Positions 7,653-16,342 of a stretch of 64,000 nt of DNA are shown piece after piece; positions within the stretch are counted from its first letter, which is position 1, and each line of letters opens with the position of its first letter. Location: the NCBI RefSeq assembly GCF_918698245.1, contig NZ_CAKKMS010000012.1, forward strand, positions 1 to 64,000, read 5' to 3'. The position numbers and the translations under genes are program-made. The notes below the pieces were generated by a model. It was not told the DNA's origin and searched no databases. It saw nothing but the letters and a program-made list of their open reading frames with translations. Origin of the DNA: Pedobacter sp. Bi126. GTDB taxonomy: Bacteria > Bacteroidota > Bacteroidia > Sphingobacteriales > Sphingobacteriaceae.

Positions 7653-9311
7653 ATGAAACCATTTACTACTTTTTCCTTGTCGTTACCGGCTTGGATTATC
7701 TTGTTATTTAGCATTCTGTCTTGTCAGAAAAACATTATTGCTGAAAATCCCCAATTATCGATACCCAAAAAGAGTTCGGTAAATACAGCTCTTGTAAGCG
7801 GAGAAAATGCTGCTCCGTCAGAACATTTATATTTTTCTTTTCCTTCTGATGCTATTGCTAAACTACATAAAATAAAAATTACACAATCTGCCTATGCCGA
7901 ATATTTTTCTGTTCATAATTATTCTGGCGGCTATGCAGGCTTACAGCAAACACCTGATAATTCTTTTGGAACACCAAACATTCTTATATCCTCATTGTGG
8001 GATCCAAATACTTCTGGGGGGATCTATTCTGAAGTGGCTTATACCGGTGCACAAACCATTAGCAGTAGATTCGGGGGAGAGGGTGATGGATATAAAACAA
8101 TTAATCCCTACCAATGGGCACTTAATACCTGGTATAATATAGCCTTAAGGGCGTGGAAACGAGATGGAAAGCTATATATAGGTACTTTCATCCAAAATCA
8201 ATCGAGTGGTGTTTGGTTTCATACCAGTACATTGGCTATTCCTGAGCGCACTACTTTCCTGGGGTCGAGTAACGATGCATTCTTAGAAAACTGGGTTGGA
8301 ACTAATCCTGATTATGACGGAAGGTATGTTAGAAAAGCATTTTTTAAGGATTGTTGGAATTTAAATACAAGCAATACATGGGAAAAACATACCAGTAGAA
8401 GTTTTAGTGCCAATGCAGGAGATGAGGGTAGAAATGGGATTTACGATAGGGCTTTTAATTCAGGCTATGATACTACTGAAGATGCTTATTTTATGGAACA
8501 TGGAGGAAATACCCAGCCGAGTGCCGGTTTTGGTACAGGAAGAACGTTAAGTCTTCCGGCACAAAGCAATCAGGGTACTACACCAACATTAACCATTGGT
8601 GAGGTACAATCTGCAACGGCTGTTGCCAATGGTAATACGGTTACGGTAAACTGGATAAATAATCAGCTAAAAAGCCCTCAGCTTTCTTCAAAAATTGAAT
8701 TATTGAATTCATCAGGTACTGTAGTTAATACTGTAAATGAAGTATTGCCGCAAAAAAGATCTGTGACGATTACCAGCAGCCTAGGCACAGGTACTTATTC
8801 AGTTAGAATTACCCTTACCGATATTTTTAACCAGAATTCAACCCCGTTAACAGTGCCGGTTACCAATGGTATTTCGGGAAGTACCTGGTATAAGATAAAA
8901 AACGCGTCGAGTGGGCTTTATCTCGCCATAGAAAATAACAGTACCGCTAATAGCGCCTTTTTAGTTCAAAGTACCAGTGCCACCGGAAATGGTCAAAAAT
9001 GGAAGTTTAACACACAGGGAACAAGTTATATTGTTGTTAATGCCAATAGCAATAAAGCACTGGATATTGCAGGAGGCGTGCAGGCATTAAATGGAAATAT
9101 CATTCAGTACACCATTACCAATGGGGCAAATCAAAATTGGAATTTAATTCCTGTTGGCGCTAATAAATATGTAATCCAAAGTAATCTTGCTAATCATTAT
9201 GTTCTAGACAATCCAGGTAGTAGTACAAGCAGTGGTACTAAGATTGTGCAGTATAGTATGAATGGTAGTGCTGGATCATCAAATCAGCAATGGCTTTTAG
9301 AAGCACAGTAA
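7653..9311 (+). CDS. DUF3472 / ricin-type lectin lipoprotein
   Basis: Exported lipoprotein: a hydrophobic leader followed by lipobox ILSC, giving a lipidated Cys24. Residues about 55-280 resemble the DUF3472 domain (YSEVAYTGAQ, RFGGEGDGYKT, WYNIALRAW), which is found in secreted Bacteroidota proteins near carbohydrate enzymes. After a middle beta-rich segment, residues about 410-552 form a ricin-B-like beta-trefoil with three QxW-type signatures (GQKW, NQNW, NQQW), a sugar-binding fold. No catalytic residues can be assigned. It likely binds or processes polysaccharide at the cell surface. It is a single gene followed by a 20-base-pair hairpin; the operator-like palindrome upstream may control it. 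Confidence 0.75.
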   Translation: MKPFTTFSLSLPAWIILLFSILSCQKNIIAENPQLSIPKKSSVNTALVSGENAAPSEHLYFSFPSDAIAKLHKIKITQSAYAEYFSVHNYSGGYAGLQQTPDNSFGTPNILISSLWDPNTSGGIYSEVAYTGAQTISSRFGGEGDGYKTINPYQWALNTWYNIALRAWKRDGKLYIGTFIQNQSSGVWFHTSTLAIPERTTFLGSSNDAFLENWVGTNPDYDGRYVRKAFFKDCWNLNTSNTWEKHTSRSFSANAGDEGRNGIYDRAFNSGYDTTEDAYFMEHGGNTQPSAGFGTGRTLSLPAQSNQGTTPTLTIGEVQSATAVANGNTVTVNWINNQLKSPQLSSKIELLNSSGTVVNTVNEVLPQKRSVTITSSLGTGTYSVRITLTDIFNQNSTPLTVPVTNGISGSTWYKIKNASSGLYLAIENNSTANSAFLVQSTSATGNGQKWKFNTQGTSYIVVNANSNKALDIAGGVQALNGNIIQYTITNGANQNWNLIPVGANKYVIQSNLANHYVLDNPGSSTSSGTKIVQYSMNGSAGSSNQQWLLEAQ

Positions 9312-9314
9312 TTT

Positions 9315-9359
9315 ATATAAGCAAAGGAGATAAATGTTGTTTATCTCCTTTGCTTATAT
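9315..9359. terminator. Perfect 20-bp hairpin between convergent genes
   Basis: The arms 9315-9334 (ATATAAGCAAAGGAGATAAA) and 9340-9359 are exact inverse copies around a five-base loop. It follows the lectin gene and contains the TAA stop codon of folC (9354-9356). There is no long T run, so termination efficiency is uncertain. Confidence 0.65.
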
Positions 9360-10643
9360 CGCTTCGGCTACTACAAATGTACTTCCTCCAATAAAAACCA
9401 AATCTTTTGGATCTGCGTATTGAACGGCCTTTTCTTTTGCCTCGATTACCGATGCATAACTGTTTCCATTTAAATTAAATGTTGCAGCCTGTTCTTTAAG
9501 TTCATCTGCTGCTAAACCACGTTCTAAGTCTGGTTTGCAGAAATAGTAAGTAGCATTTTTAGGCATCAGGGATAAAACTTTCGAAATATCTTTGTCCTTA
9601 ACCATTCCAAAAACAATGTGCAGGTTTTGGTAAGGAGTTTGGGCGATGTTTTTAATTACCTCGGCAATGCCAGCTTCATTATGGCCGGTATCGCAAATAA
9701 CCAAAGGATTTTTACCCAAAGTCTGCCAACGTCCTTGTAAACCGGTTTGCTTTTTAACCTGGCTTATTCCTTTGTAAATCGCTTCCTGATCGATTTTAAT
9801 TTCCGTTTTCTCGTTAAGTACAGCGAGGGTTTTTAAAACGGTTAAAATGTTTTTGTGCTGGTAAACGCCGGTAAGATCGCTTTGAAGATCCTTGTATTTA
9901 ATTTCACTATTCTGATAAACAGATAGGGAAAGCATATTGTTCCTGATCTTAAAATCCTGAGCCCTTAACTCCGCATCAGCAAAAACAATCTGAGCACCTA
10001 CTTCTTTTGCCTTACTGACAAAAACTGGAGCCAATTCTGCTTGTGTTTCGCCGATTACAGCCGGAATGTTCCTTTTAATGATACCCGCCTTTTCACGAGC
10101 GATTTCGGTTAGCGTATTGCCCAACATATTCATGTGATCAAGGCTGATATTAGTGATGACCGAAATTTGCGGTGTAATGATATTGGTCGAATCTAACCTT
10201 CCACCTAAACCCACCTCAATTATGGCCACATCAACTTTATGTTTGGCAAAATGATCAAATGCAAGGGCCACAGTGACTTCGAAAAATGAAGGCTCGGTTT
10301 TTTCGATGAGTTTTTGCTGTTCTTTTACAAATGACACCACTTCAGTTTTGCTGATCATTTTTCCATTGATGCGGATGCGTTCGCGGAAATCTTTTAAATG
10401 GGGAGAGGTGTACAATCCTGTTTTATATCCTTGCGATTGCAGTACCGAAGCCAGCATGTGTGAGGTAGAACCCTTTCCATTTGTACCCGCCACATGGATA
10501 CTTTTAAACTTATCCTGCGGATTATCCAAAGCTTCACAAAGAATGATGGTATTGGTTAAATCTTTTTTGAAAGCAGATGCGCCAACGCGGGTAAACATGG
10601 GGAGTTTACTGTATAAAAAATCAAGCGTTTGTTGGTAGTTCAT
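9354..10643 (-). CDS. folC: Folylpolyglutamate / dihydrofolate synthase
   Basis: Mur-ligase-family enzyme that adds glutamate to dihydropteroate and to folates in the cytoplasm. The ATP-binding loop GTNGKGSTS is at residues 53-61, followed by the typical LYTSPHLKDFRERI segment, EVGLGGRLDSTN, and the C-terminal ligase domain with CDTGHNE. I take the ATG at 10643 (MNYQQTLDFLY) because the upstream in-frame ATG at 10655 lies inside a TATATTTG promoter box (10653-10660) and would not be transcribed from it. From this start the protein has 429 residues, normal for FolC. The stop codon lies inside the convergent hairpin. Confidence 0.93.
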   Translation of the reverse strand: MNYQQTLDFLYSKLPMFTRVGASAFKKDLTNTIILCEALDNPQDKFKSIHVAGTNGKGSTSHMLASVLQSQGYKTGLYTSPHLKDFRERIRINGKMISKTEVVSFVKEQQKLIEKTEPSFFEVTVALAFDHFAKHKVDVAIIEVGLGGRLDSTNIITPQISVITNISLDHMNMLGNTLTEIAREKAGIIKRNIPAVIGETQAELAPVFVSKAKEVGAQIVFADAELRAQDFKIRNNMLSLSVYQNSEIKYKDLQSDLTGVYQHKNILTVLKTLAVLNEKTEIKIDQEAIYKGISQVKKQTGLQGRWQTLGKNPLVICDTGHNEAGIAEVIKNIAQTPYQNLHIVFGMVKDKDISKVLSLMPKNATYYFCKPDLERGLAADELKEQAATFNLNGNSYASVIEAKEKAVQYADPKDLVFIGGSTFVVAEAI

Positions 10644-10652
10644 AATATGTGC

Positions 10653-10660
10653 CAAATATA
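10653..10660 (-). promoter_or_regulatory. -7 box of folC
   Basis: TATATTTG on the minus strand fits TAnnTTTG. It ends nine bases before the chosen ATG, so the transcript would have almost no leader. No good -33 TTG is visible. Confidence 0.5.
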
Positions 10661-10792
10661 AGTTGACTGGAGTTATTATGGAACGAAATAAGCAGATTTT
10701 ATTAAAACTGGTATTTCTAAGTTTTTAATATTAAAGTTAGGTGATTACTTTAAAAGTGTTTAGTAGCGATTTAGTTTGTAAGGTTATGTTGT

Positions 10793-10800
10793 TATATTTG
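10793..10800 (+). promoter_or_regulatory. -7 box of T9SS cargo gene
   Basis: TATATTTG on the plus strand, 25 bases before the GTG start at 10826. An upstream TTTG at 10775-10778 is spaced 14 bases away, shorter than usual. Confidence 0.5.
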
Positions 10801-10825
10801 CAGGTATCTAACGGTCTCAATAATA

Positions 10826-13800
10826 GTGATTAATAAATTTAGTCTAATCCTTTTCGTGCTCTTAGCTTGCTTTTTTAAACTTGCAGCTCAAACTTTTTAT
10901 GTAAGTTCTATGGATTATTCTAAGGGAGCAAGCGACCTTTATAAAGTTGAATTTACAAGCGAAGGGGTAAAATCTACAAAAATAGTCGGATGCTCACCTG
11001 GTGATCAGTATTTTTCGATCGCTATGAACAGGAATAATTTATTTTGGTTCAGAAATTCAGAAATATACACTGCGGATGTAAAAGAGAACAGTATTGAAAA
11101 TTGCAGGCGTTTATTTTTAGGTATGTCTGGCTCAAATTCACTTACCCTTGGAGCGGATAATAAGTTATATTATTGTTCTGGTTATTTATTCAATACAGAT
11201 ATTAATACAGGAAAATCAGAAGCCTTAGGTTTACTGAATTATTCACCCACAGGAGATGTCTGTTTTTATAAAAAAGATCTTTATATGGCAGCATATCAAG
11301 GGATAGTGAAGATTAATGTTAAAGAACCTAATAAAAGTACCCTTCATATTCCATTGCCTGCAAATTTACCCCTTTATGGGATCGTTAGTGTTTCAACTGG
11401 CCTCAGAAAAAACACAGTTTATGGATTGGCAAATTCTGGTGCTCAAACCAATATTATCGAATTTGATATAGAAAATCAAAAAATGGTTGGTGTGGTAGGG
11501 ACGCTTCCTTATAATATTCTAGATGCCGCAAGTATGGTTGAAGATGGGAGCATTATTGGGATAGAATTTGATCATGTAGATATAAACCAAGATTGTACTT
11601 TGGGAAACACAGCCAATGTAGATGTTATTACCGCGCCTCATATTGAAGATTTTACCTATACTTTAAATGGTGTTACCAATGCAACAGGTAAGTTTACCGG
11701 CTTATCCAAAGGTCAATATACACTTTCCATCATCTCTGCATCCGATTCCTATACCACGACAGTTGATGTTCCTGAGGTTAATTTGATAAAACCTATTTAT
11801 AGCTGGCAGATCAAAAATCAGCTTTGCGAAACCCTTGGTGAAATTACTTTTAATACTCCTGAACAAAACAGCAGTTATCAAATTAGATACAATGGGAAGT
11901 TGTATCCTTTAAATAGTACATTCTCTAATTTAATAAGTGGTAATACGAATCACTTTGAAATTGTAAATAAATATGCATGCAAGGTTGATGAACAGGATCT
12001 TATTGTCGGACGGGATAAATGTAAAATCCAATTCTATAAGGCTGAGGTAAAACAACAATGTGATGTTTTTCACAAAGGAATAATTAGTATTTTAACAAAG
12101 CCACATGTAGCAGCTTATACTTATATCTTAAATAATGATTTAAGCAATACCACCGGAACATTCAAAAATTTAATTCCTGGGCCCTATCATATTAAAATTA
12201 TTTCTGATGAAGATGAATTAGAAACTGACATAATTGTGCCAGATTACAAGCAACTACAACCAGAATTTTCTTTTGCTAAAATAAATCCTGATTGTGCCGC
12301 TAAAGGAAATATTCAGTTTAATGCTTTTGCCGGTAGTAATGATTATAGGATAAAATTTAAAAATGATGTTTTGCCCTATAATCATCAATTCACTAACTTG
12401 GAGATAGGCAACTATCATTTTGTTGTGCTGAATAAAGAGAGCTGTTTAATTGATGAGTTTGATGTAGAATTGGTTTACGAACCTTGTCCGGTTATTATCA
12501 ATAGTGTCGAGATGTTTGCCGAATGTAACGTTCTTGGAAAAGGCTTTATAAAAGTTAATTGCCCACCAATTCCAGAAACTTATACATTTACACTTAATAA
12601 TTCAGTATCAAATAATACCGGTGTTTTTAATATGCTTGATCCTGGTACTTACACAATTGAGGTTAAAGCATCTGGTGGTGCGCCAGCAACATATAGGACT
12701 ATTGAAGTACCTGATTATTCTCTAACTAAACCGCTTACAAAGATTAATGCTAAGAATCCTGCTTGCGATCTGAAGGGAGAAATATCATTTTCAATAGGTA
12801 GTAATTCATCTGATTATAATGTGAAATATAAAGGGCTTGTTTATCCGGGCAACCACATTTTTTCAGATTTAATTGAAGGAGATTACAGTTTTACCATTTT
12901 AAAGCTTAATGGCTGTATTATTGATGAATTAAATAAAAAGCTAGTATACGAACCTTGTCCAGTTATTATCAATAGTATCGAGATGCTTGCCGAATGTAAT
13001 GTTCTTGGAAAAGGCTTTATAAAAGTTAATTGCCCACCAATTCCAGAAACTTATACATTTACACTTAATAATTCAGTATCAAATAATACCGGTGTTTTTA
13101 ATATGCTTGATCCTGGTACTTACACAATTGTGGTTAAAGCATCTGGTGGTGCGCCAGCAGCATATAGGTCTATTGAAGTACCTGATTATTCTTTAACTAA
13201 ACCGCTTACAAAGATTAATGCTAAGAATCCTGCTTGCGATCTGAAGGGAGAAATATCATTTTCAATAGGTAGTAATTCATCTGATTATAATGTGAAATAT
13301 AAAGGACTAGTTTATCCTGGCAACCACATTTTTTCGGATTTAATTGAAGGAGATTACAGTTTTACCATTTTAAAACTTAACGGCTGTATTGTTGATGAAT
13401 TAAATAAAAAGCTAGTATACGAACCCTGTCCAATTGTTATCAATAGTATCGAGATGCTTGCCGAATGTAATGTTCTTGGAAAAGGCTTTATAAAAGTTAA
13501 TTCTCCAGCAATTCCAGAAACCTATACATTCACACTTAATAATTCAACATCTAATAATACAGGTGTTTTTAATATGCTTAGTCCGGGTAGCTACGATATT
13601 GAAGTAAAAGCATCTGGTGGTGCACCAGCAGAATATAGAACTGTTGTGGTTCCAGATTACTCGTTAACAAAACCCCATTCGATTGTTAATGCTAAAAACC
13701 CTGTTTGCGATTTAACTGGGGAAATCTCATTTTCTATTGGTAACCGTTCAGCTGATTATAACCTCAAGTATAATGGAGTAGTTTATCCAGGTAATTACGT

Positions 13801-14176
13801 TTTTTCGGGTTTGTACGAAGGTAAATACACCTTTTCGATTCTCAAACTTAATGGCTGTATTGTAGATGAGCTAGATGTTTCTTTAGAAACAGAAGCCTGT
13901 AACGACATTTCATTTCCGAATGCTTTCAGCCCCAATTCGGATAATATAAATGACGATTTTAAAGCGAAAGAGGGAAGTAGGGCTTTTAATTTTCAGATGC
14001 AAATTTTCGATAGAAGGGGAGTAGTTATCTTTTCTTCAAATAAATTATATGACGCTTGGAATGGTGATTATAAAGGACAGCCAGTTCCCGTAGGAGTCTA
14101 TTTTTGGGTGGCATCGTTTACAACTCAGGAAAATAAAAGAATAATTAAAAAGGGATCGGTTACCTTGATTCGATAG
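10826..14176 (+). CDS. Repeat-containing T9SS type B cargo protein
   Basis: Large secreted surface protein. It starts at GTG with a signal peptide (to about residue 22, KLAAQ). Residues about 23-250 look like a beta-propeller-type region (DNKLYY, GIVKIN). Five modules of about 157 residues follow from about residue 250; the last three are near-identical copies (see 12481-13893), each with a TYTFTLNN strand and conserved cysteines. Residues about 1030-1116 match the gliding-motility-associated C-terminal domain (SFPNAFSPNSDNINDDF ... PVGVYFW), the type B signal for export by the type IX system. No enzyme motif is visible; an adhesin or matrix role is inferred. It appears monocistronic. Confidence 0.85.
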   Translation: MINKFSLILFVLLACFFKLAAQTFYVSSMDYSKGASDLYKVEFTSEGVKSTKIVGCSPGDQYFSIAMNRNNLFWFRNSEIYTADVKENSIENCRRLFLGMSGSNSLTLGADNKLYYCSGYLFNTDINTGKSEALGLLNYSPTGDVCFYKKDLYMAAYQGIVKINVKEPNKSTLHIPLPANLPLYGIVSVSTGLRKNTVYGLANSGAQTNIIEFDIENQKMVGVVGTLPYNILDAASMVEDGSIIGIEFDHVDINQDCTLGNTANVDVITAPHIEDFTYTLNGVTNATGKFTGLSKGQYTLSIISASDSYTTTVDVPEVNLIKPIYSWQIKNQLCETLGEITFNTPEQNSSYQIRYNGKLYPLNSTFSNLISGNTNHFEIVNKYACKVDEQDLIVGRDKCKIQFYKAEVKQQCDVFHKGIISILTKPHVAAYTYILNNDLSNTTGTFKNLIPGPYHIKIISDEDELETDIIVPDYKQLQPEFSFAKINPDCAAKGNIQFNAFAGSNDYRIKFKNDVLPYNHQFTNLEIGNYHFVVLNKESCLIDEFDVELVYEPCPVIINSVEMFAECNVLGKGFIKVNCPPIPETYTFTLNNSVSNNTGVFNMLDPGTYTIEVKASGGAPATYRTIEVPDYSLTKPLTKINAKNPACDLKGEISFSIGSNSSDYNVKYKGLVYPGNHIFSDLIEGDYSFTILKLNGCIIDELNKKLVYEPCPVIINSIEMLAECNVLGKGFIKVNCPPIPETYTFTLNNSVSNNTGVFNMLDPGTYTIVVKASGGAPAAYRSIEVPDYSLTKPLTKINAKNPACDLKGEISFSIGSNSSDYNVKYKGLVYPGNHIFSDLIEGDYSFTILKLNGCIVDELNKKLVYEPCPIVINSIEMLAECNVLGKGFIKVNSPAIPETYTFTLNNSTSNNTGVFNMLSPGSYDIEVKASGGAPAEYRTVVVPDYSLTKPHSIVNAKNPVCDLTGEISFSIGNRSADYNLKYNGVVYPGNYVFSGLYEGKYTFSILKLNGCIVDELDVSLETEACNDISFPNAFSPNSDNINDDFKAKEGSRAFNFQMQIFDRRGVVIFSSNKLYDAWNGDYKGQPVPVGVYFWVASFTTQENKRIIKKGSVTLIR
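12481..13893 (+). repeat. Three tandem 471-bp coding repeats
   Basis: The anchor for each unit (CCTTGTCC or CCCTGTCC, encoding PCP/PCPI) recurs at 12481, 12952 and 13423, exactly 471 bases (157 codons) apart. Units one and two are almost identical in DNA; unit three has diverged more. Two older, degenerate units precede them in the protein. Confidence 0.9.
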
Positions 14177-14233
14177 CCCGTTAAACTATGTTGATTAATT
14201 ACTTATGCGAAGTAATTTGTTATGGTGTTGGAT

Positions 14234-14345
14234 GTGCTGTCAGATGTTACCATCTGACCGATAATCAGGTTATAATTGGTAATAATTGTTTGTCGAAAAT
14301 TTTGAGGAGATAAGTCTTCTGTCAGATAGTAATATCTGACAGCAC
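14234..14345. repeat. 112-bp MITE-like inverted-repeat element
   Basis: The ends GTGCTGTCAGAT (14234-14245) and ATCTGACAGCAC (14334-14345) are exact 12-base inverse copies. Each end also forms its own small hairpin (CAGAT...ATCTG). The interior is AT-rich and has no gene. It lies between convergent genes. Confidence 0.7.
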
Positions 14346-14357
14346 AATAAATGATAA

Positions 14358-14388
14358 CAAAAAAATGGTCTGTGAAGACACAGACCAT
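14358..14388 (-). terminator. Terminator of exbB-exbD-tonB operon
   Basis: Stem ATGGTCTGTG / CACAGACCAT with four-base loop; on the minus strand it is followed by seven T. It lies nine bases past the stop of the TonB gene. Confidence 0.9.
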
Positions 14389-14397
14389 AGATATTTT

Positions 14398-15237
14398 TTA
14401 TTTCACTTTAAAGTTGAACATTACAATCCCGGTTTGTACATCGGGTGCTGATTCTAATTTGTTTAAGCTCGCACCTAATACCGCCTGTTCACATTTCCGC
14501 CAAAGTGCTAAATCAGATAGAGTAGTGCCTTTTGCACCTGCACGGGCCTGAACCACTTTACCATTTTTATCTACGCGGATTTGAACGGCGATTTTTCCTG
14601 CGCTTTGTCCATCATCCTGAATTCTAGGGATATCGATGAATTTTCTGCTGGCTAATGATAACTGTACATTGCCATTTCCAGAACCACCTTCTCCATAATT
14701 TGATGCCAATGGATCACCATCTTTATCACCTTGGTTTCCTGGTGTTTTTCCAGTCCCATCTCCCTGACCCTGACCAGTATTTTTTTTGCCTTTGTAAAGC
14801 GCGTTTTGATTAATCACTGGTTTAGACGGCTTATCTTCAGTTACCGGAGTTGGTGCCGCAGTAGTCGGTTTTGTAGGTTTAGTATTTACGGCAATGGCAT
14901 CTTCCGTATTTTGTGTCTGGATTTCCTTTTCAGTATTTTCGGTAGCGGTAGTTGGGGTCACTTTTTCTTCTGGTGTTACCTTATCAGGCGCTTTACCATT
15001 GGCGTTTGGATCAGCCGATGGTTCTTCAATGCTGGTATAATCATCGCCCATTCCTTCTGCAGAAGTTCCATAATTTACAACCATACCACCCATACCCACT
15101 TCTTCAGGTGGCTGGAACGAGCCAATCACGATAAAAAAGCTGATCAATAACAAAAATCCCATAATTCCGCTTGCTATGGCAATGGCCTTAGGGTAATTAT
15201 TTTCCTCGTTAGGTACGTTTTGTGCTTTGTAGTTCAT
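14398..15237 (-). CDS. TonB-family energy transducer
   Basis: Periplasm-spanning TonB-like protein that would carry force from an ExbB/ExbD motor to outer-membrane partners. It has an N-terminal membrane helix (about residues 18-43), a long Pro/Thr/Lys/Glu-rich spacer (to about 150), a Gly-rich stretch and a C-terminal TonB-like domain (about 200-279; GKIAVQIRVDKNGKV). It is the last gene of a four-gene operon; its ATG overlaps the exbD stop in the sequence TAATG. The C-terminal domain is divergent (it lacks an obvious YP pair), so TolA-like function is also possible. Confidence 0.8.
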   Translation of the reverse strand: MNYKAQNVPNEENNYPKAIAIASGIMGFLLLISFFIVIGSFQPPEEVGMGGMVVNYGTSAEGMGDDYTSIEEPSADPNANGKAPDKVTPEEKVTPTTATENTEKEIQTQNTEDAIAVNTKPTKPTTAAPTPVTEDKPSKPVINQNALYKGKKNTGQGQGDGTGKTPGNQGDKDGDPLASNYGEGGSGNGNVQLSLASRKFIDIPRIQDDGQSAGKIAVQIRVDKNGKVVQARAGAKGTTLSDLALWRKCEQAVLGASLNKLESAPDVQTGIVMFNFKVK

Positions 15238-15638
15238 TATTTTTTAGGCTCAACGGCTACAACAAGTTTTAATTTTAATTTATTGGCAATATCGTTTACA
15301 ACAAATCCATCCTGATAAGTCACGTTACGCGATACATATAAAAGAATGGTCATATCTGGTGCCAATTTTTGATATGATGCCAATGTTGGTTCTAATTCTT
15401 CAATGCTAACTGGTTTTTTTTCAACGAAATATTTAAGGTTTTCGTCTATCGTAACGGTAACTGCTTTCTTGGCGGTAGATTGCTGTCCGCTTGATGATTG
15501 TGGCAACAGCAATTTAACCACAGTAGGATTTACCACTGCAGAGGCCAATAAGAAGAACAGCATCAGGAAGAACATAATATCGTTCAACGCTGAAGTATGT
15601 ACTTCTACCGATCCTTTTGTTCTTTTGCGTAAATTCAT
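15237..15638 (-). CDS. ExbD/TolR-family protein
   Basis: Small partner of the ExbB/TolQ proton channel: one membrane helix (about residues 19-40) and a periplasmic domain. Asp20 in LNDIMFF is the expected proton-carrying aspartate. Length 133 fits the family. It is coupled to genes on both sides by TAATG stop-start overlaps (15636-15640 and 15235-15239), which suggests fixed stoichiometry with ExbB and the TonB-like protein. Confidence 0.9.
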   Translation of the reverse strand: MNLRKRTKGSVEVHTSALNDIMFFLMLFFLLASAVVNPTVVKLLLPQSSSGQQSTAKKAVTVTIDENLKYFVEKKPVSIEELEPTLASYQKLAPDMTILLYVSRNVTYQDGFVVNDIANKLKLKLVVAVEPKK

Positions 15639-16342
15639 TATTTGCCTGGTTCTTCTAGTAAATCAATAAAATCAATTGCATCGGTTTCCATTTTAAGGAT
15701 GATTTTTTCGACCATAATGTTTAAAATGTGATACAGTACGTAAGCGATAATACCGATAATCAGTCCGGTTGCTGAAGTAATCATTTTGGTATATAAACCA
15801 CCAGAGATGGTTCCGATTTCAATTGCACCTTTTATTGATACCTGGTGGAAAATGGTAATTACCCCCACAATTGTACCTACGAAACCAAGCATTGGTGCAA
15901 TACCTGCAACAATACCCAATATACTGATGTTCTTCTCCAATTTAGAAACCTCTAGTTTACCAACATTTTCAATCGCGCCTTCAATATCTTTAATTGGGCG
16001 GCCAATGCGTTTTAAACCTTTTTGCAACATGCGCGAAAGGGGAGAGTTATTATTTCTTAAAAGCGACATAGCGCCCTCTAAATTTCCCGATTGGATATAC
16101 GACCTGATCTGACCCATTAGGTTCGATTCGTCTTTGGTTGCTTTTTTAATGGTTAAATAACGTTCAAAAAAAATAACTAAGGCTAACAATGCTAAAAAAG
16201 CCAATGGAACCATTACCCAGCCGCCTTTAAAAAGCAGATCGATAAAATGTAGTTCTGGCTGTGGTTGTGTTACTGCTTGGTTAACCGCATTTGCTGTGTC
16301 TTGTAATGCTTGTGTGGTGTCCTGAATTAATAAAGTTATCAT
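15638..16342 (-). CDS. ExbB/TolQ/MotA proton-channel protein
   Basis: Inner-membrane motor subunit with three membrane helices: about residues 38-62 (WVMVPLAFLALLALVIFF), about 148-172 (GIAPMLGFVGTIVGVITIF) and about 186-212 (SATGLIIGIIAYVLYHIL). The GTIVG segment is typical of the MotA/TolQ/ExbB family. With ExbD it should convert proton flow into movement of the TonB-like protein. It overlaps the HU-SPOR gene upstream and exbD downstream by TAATG. Confidence 0.92.
   Translation of the reverse strand: MITLLIQDTTQALQDTANAVNQAVTQPQPELHFIDLLFKGGWVMVPLAFLALLALVIFFERYLTIKKATKDESNLMGQIRSYIQSGNLEGAMSLLRNNNSPLSRMLQKGLKRIGRPIKDIEGAIENVGKLEVSKLEKNISILGIVAGIAPMLGFVGTIVGVITIFHQVSIKGAIEIGTISGGLYTKMITSATGLIIGIIAYVLYHILNIMVEKIILKMETDAIDFIDLLEEPGK

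Noticed and set aside
10653..10655. Upstream ATG of folC as start codon
   Set aside because: It lies inside a TATATTTG promoter box; the ATG at 10643 gives the normal FolC N-terminus.
12481..13893. Regular repeats considered as a CRISPR or satellite
   Set aside because: The unit is 471 bases, in frame and part of one protein; there are no spacers.
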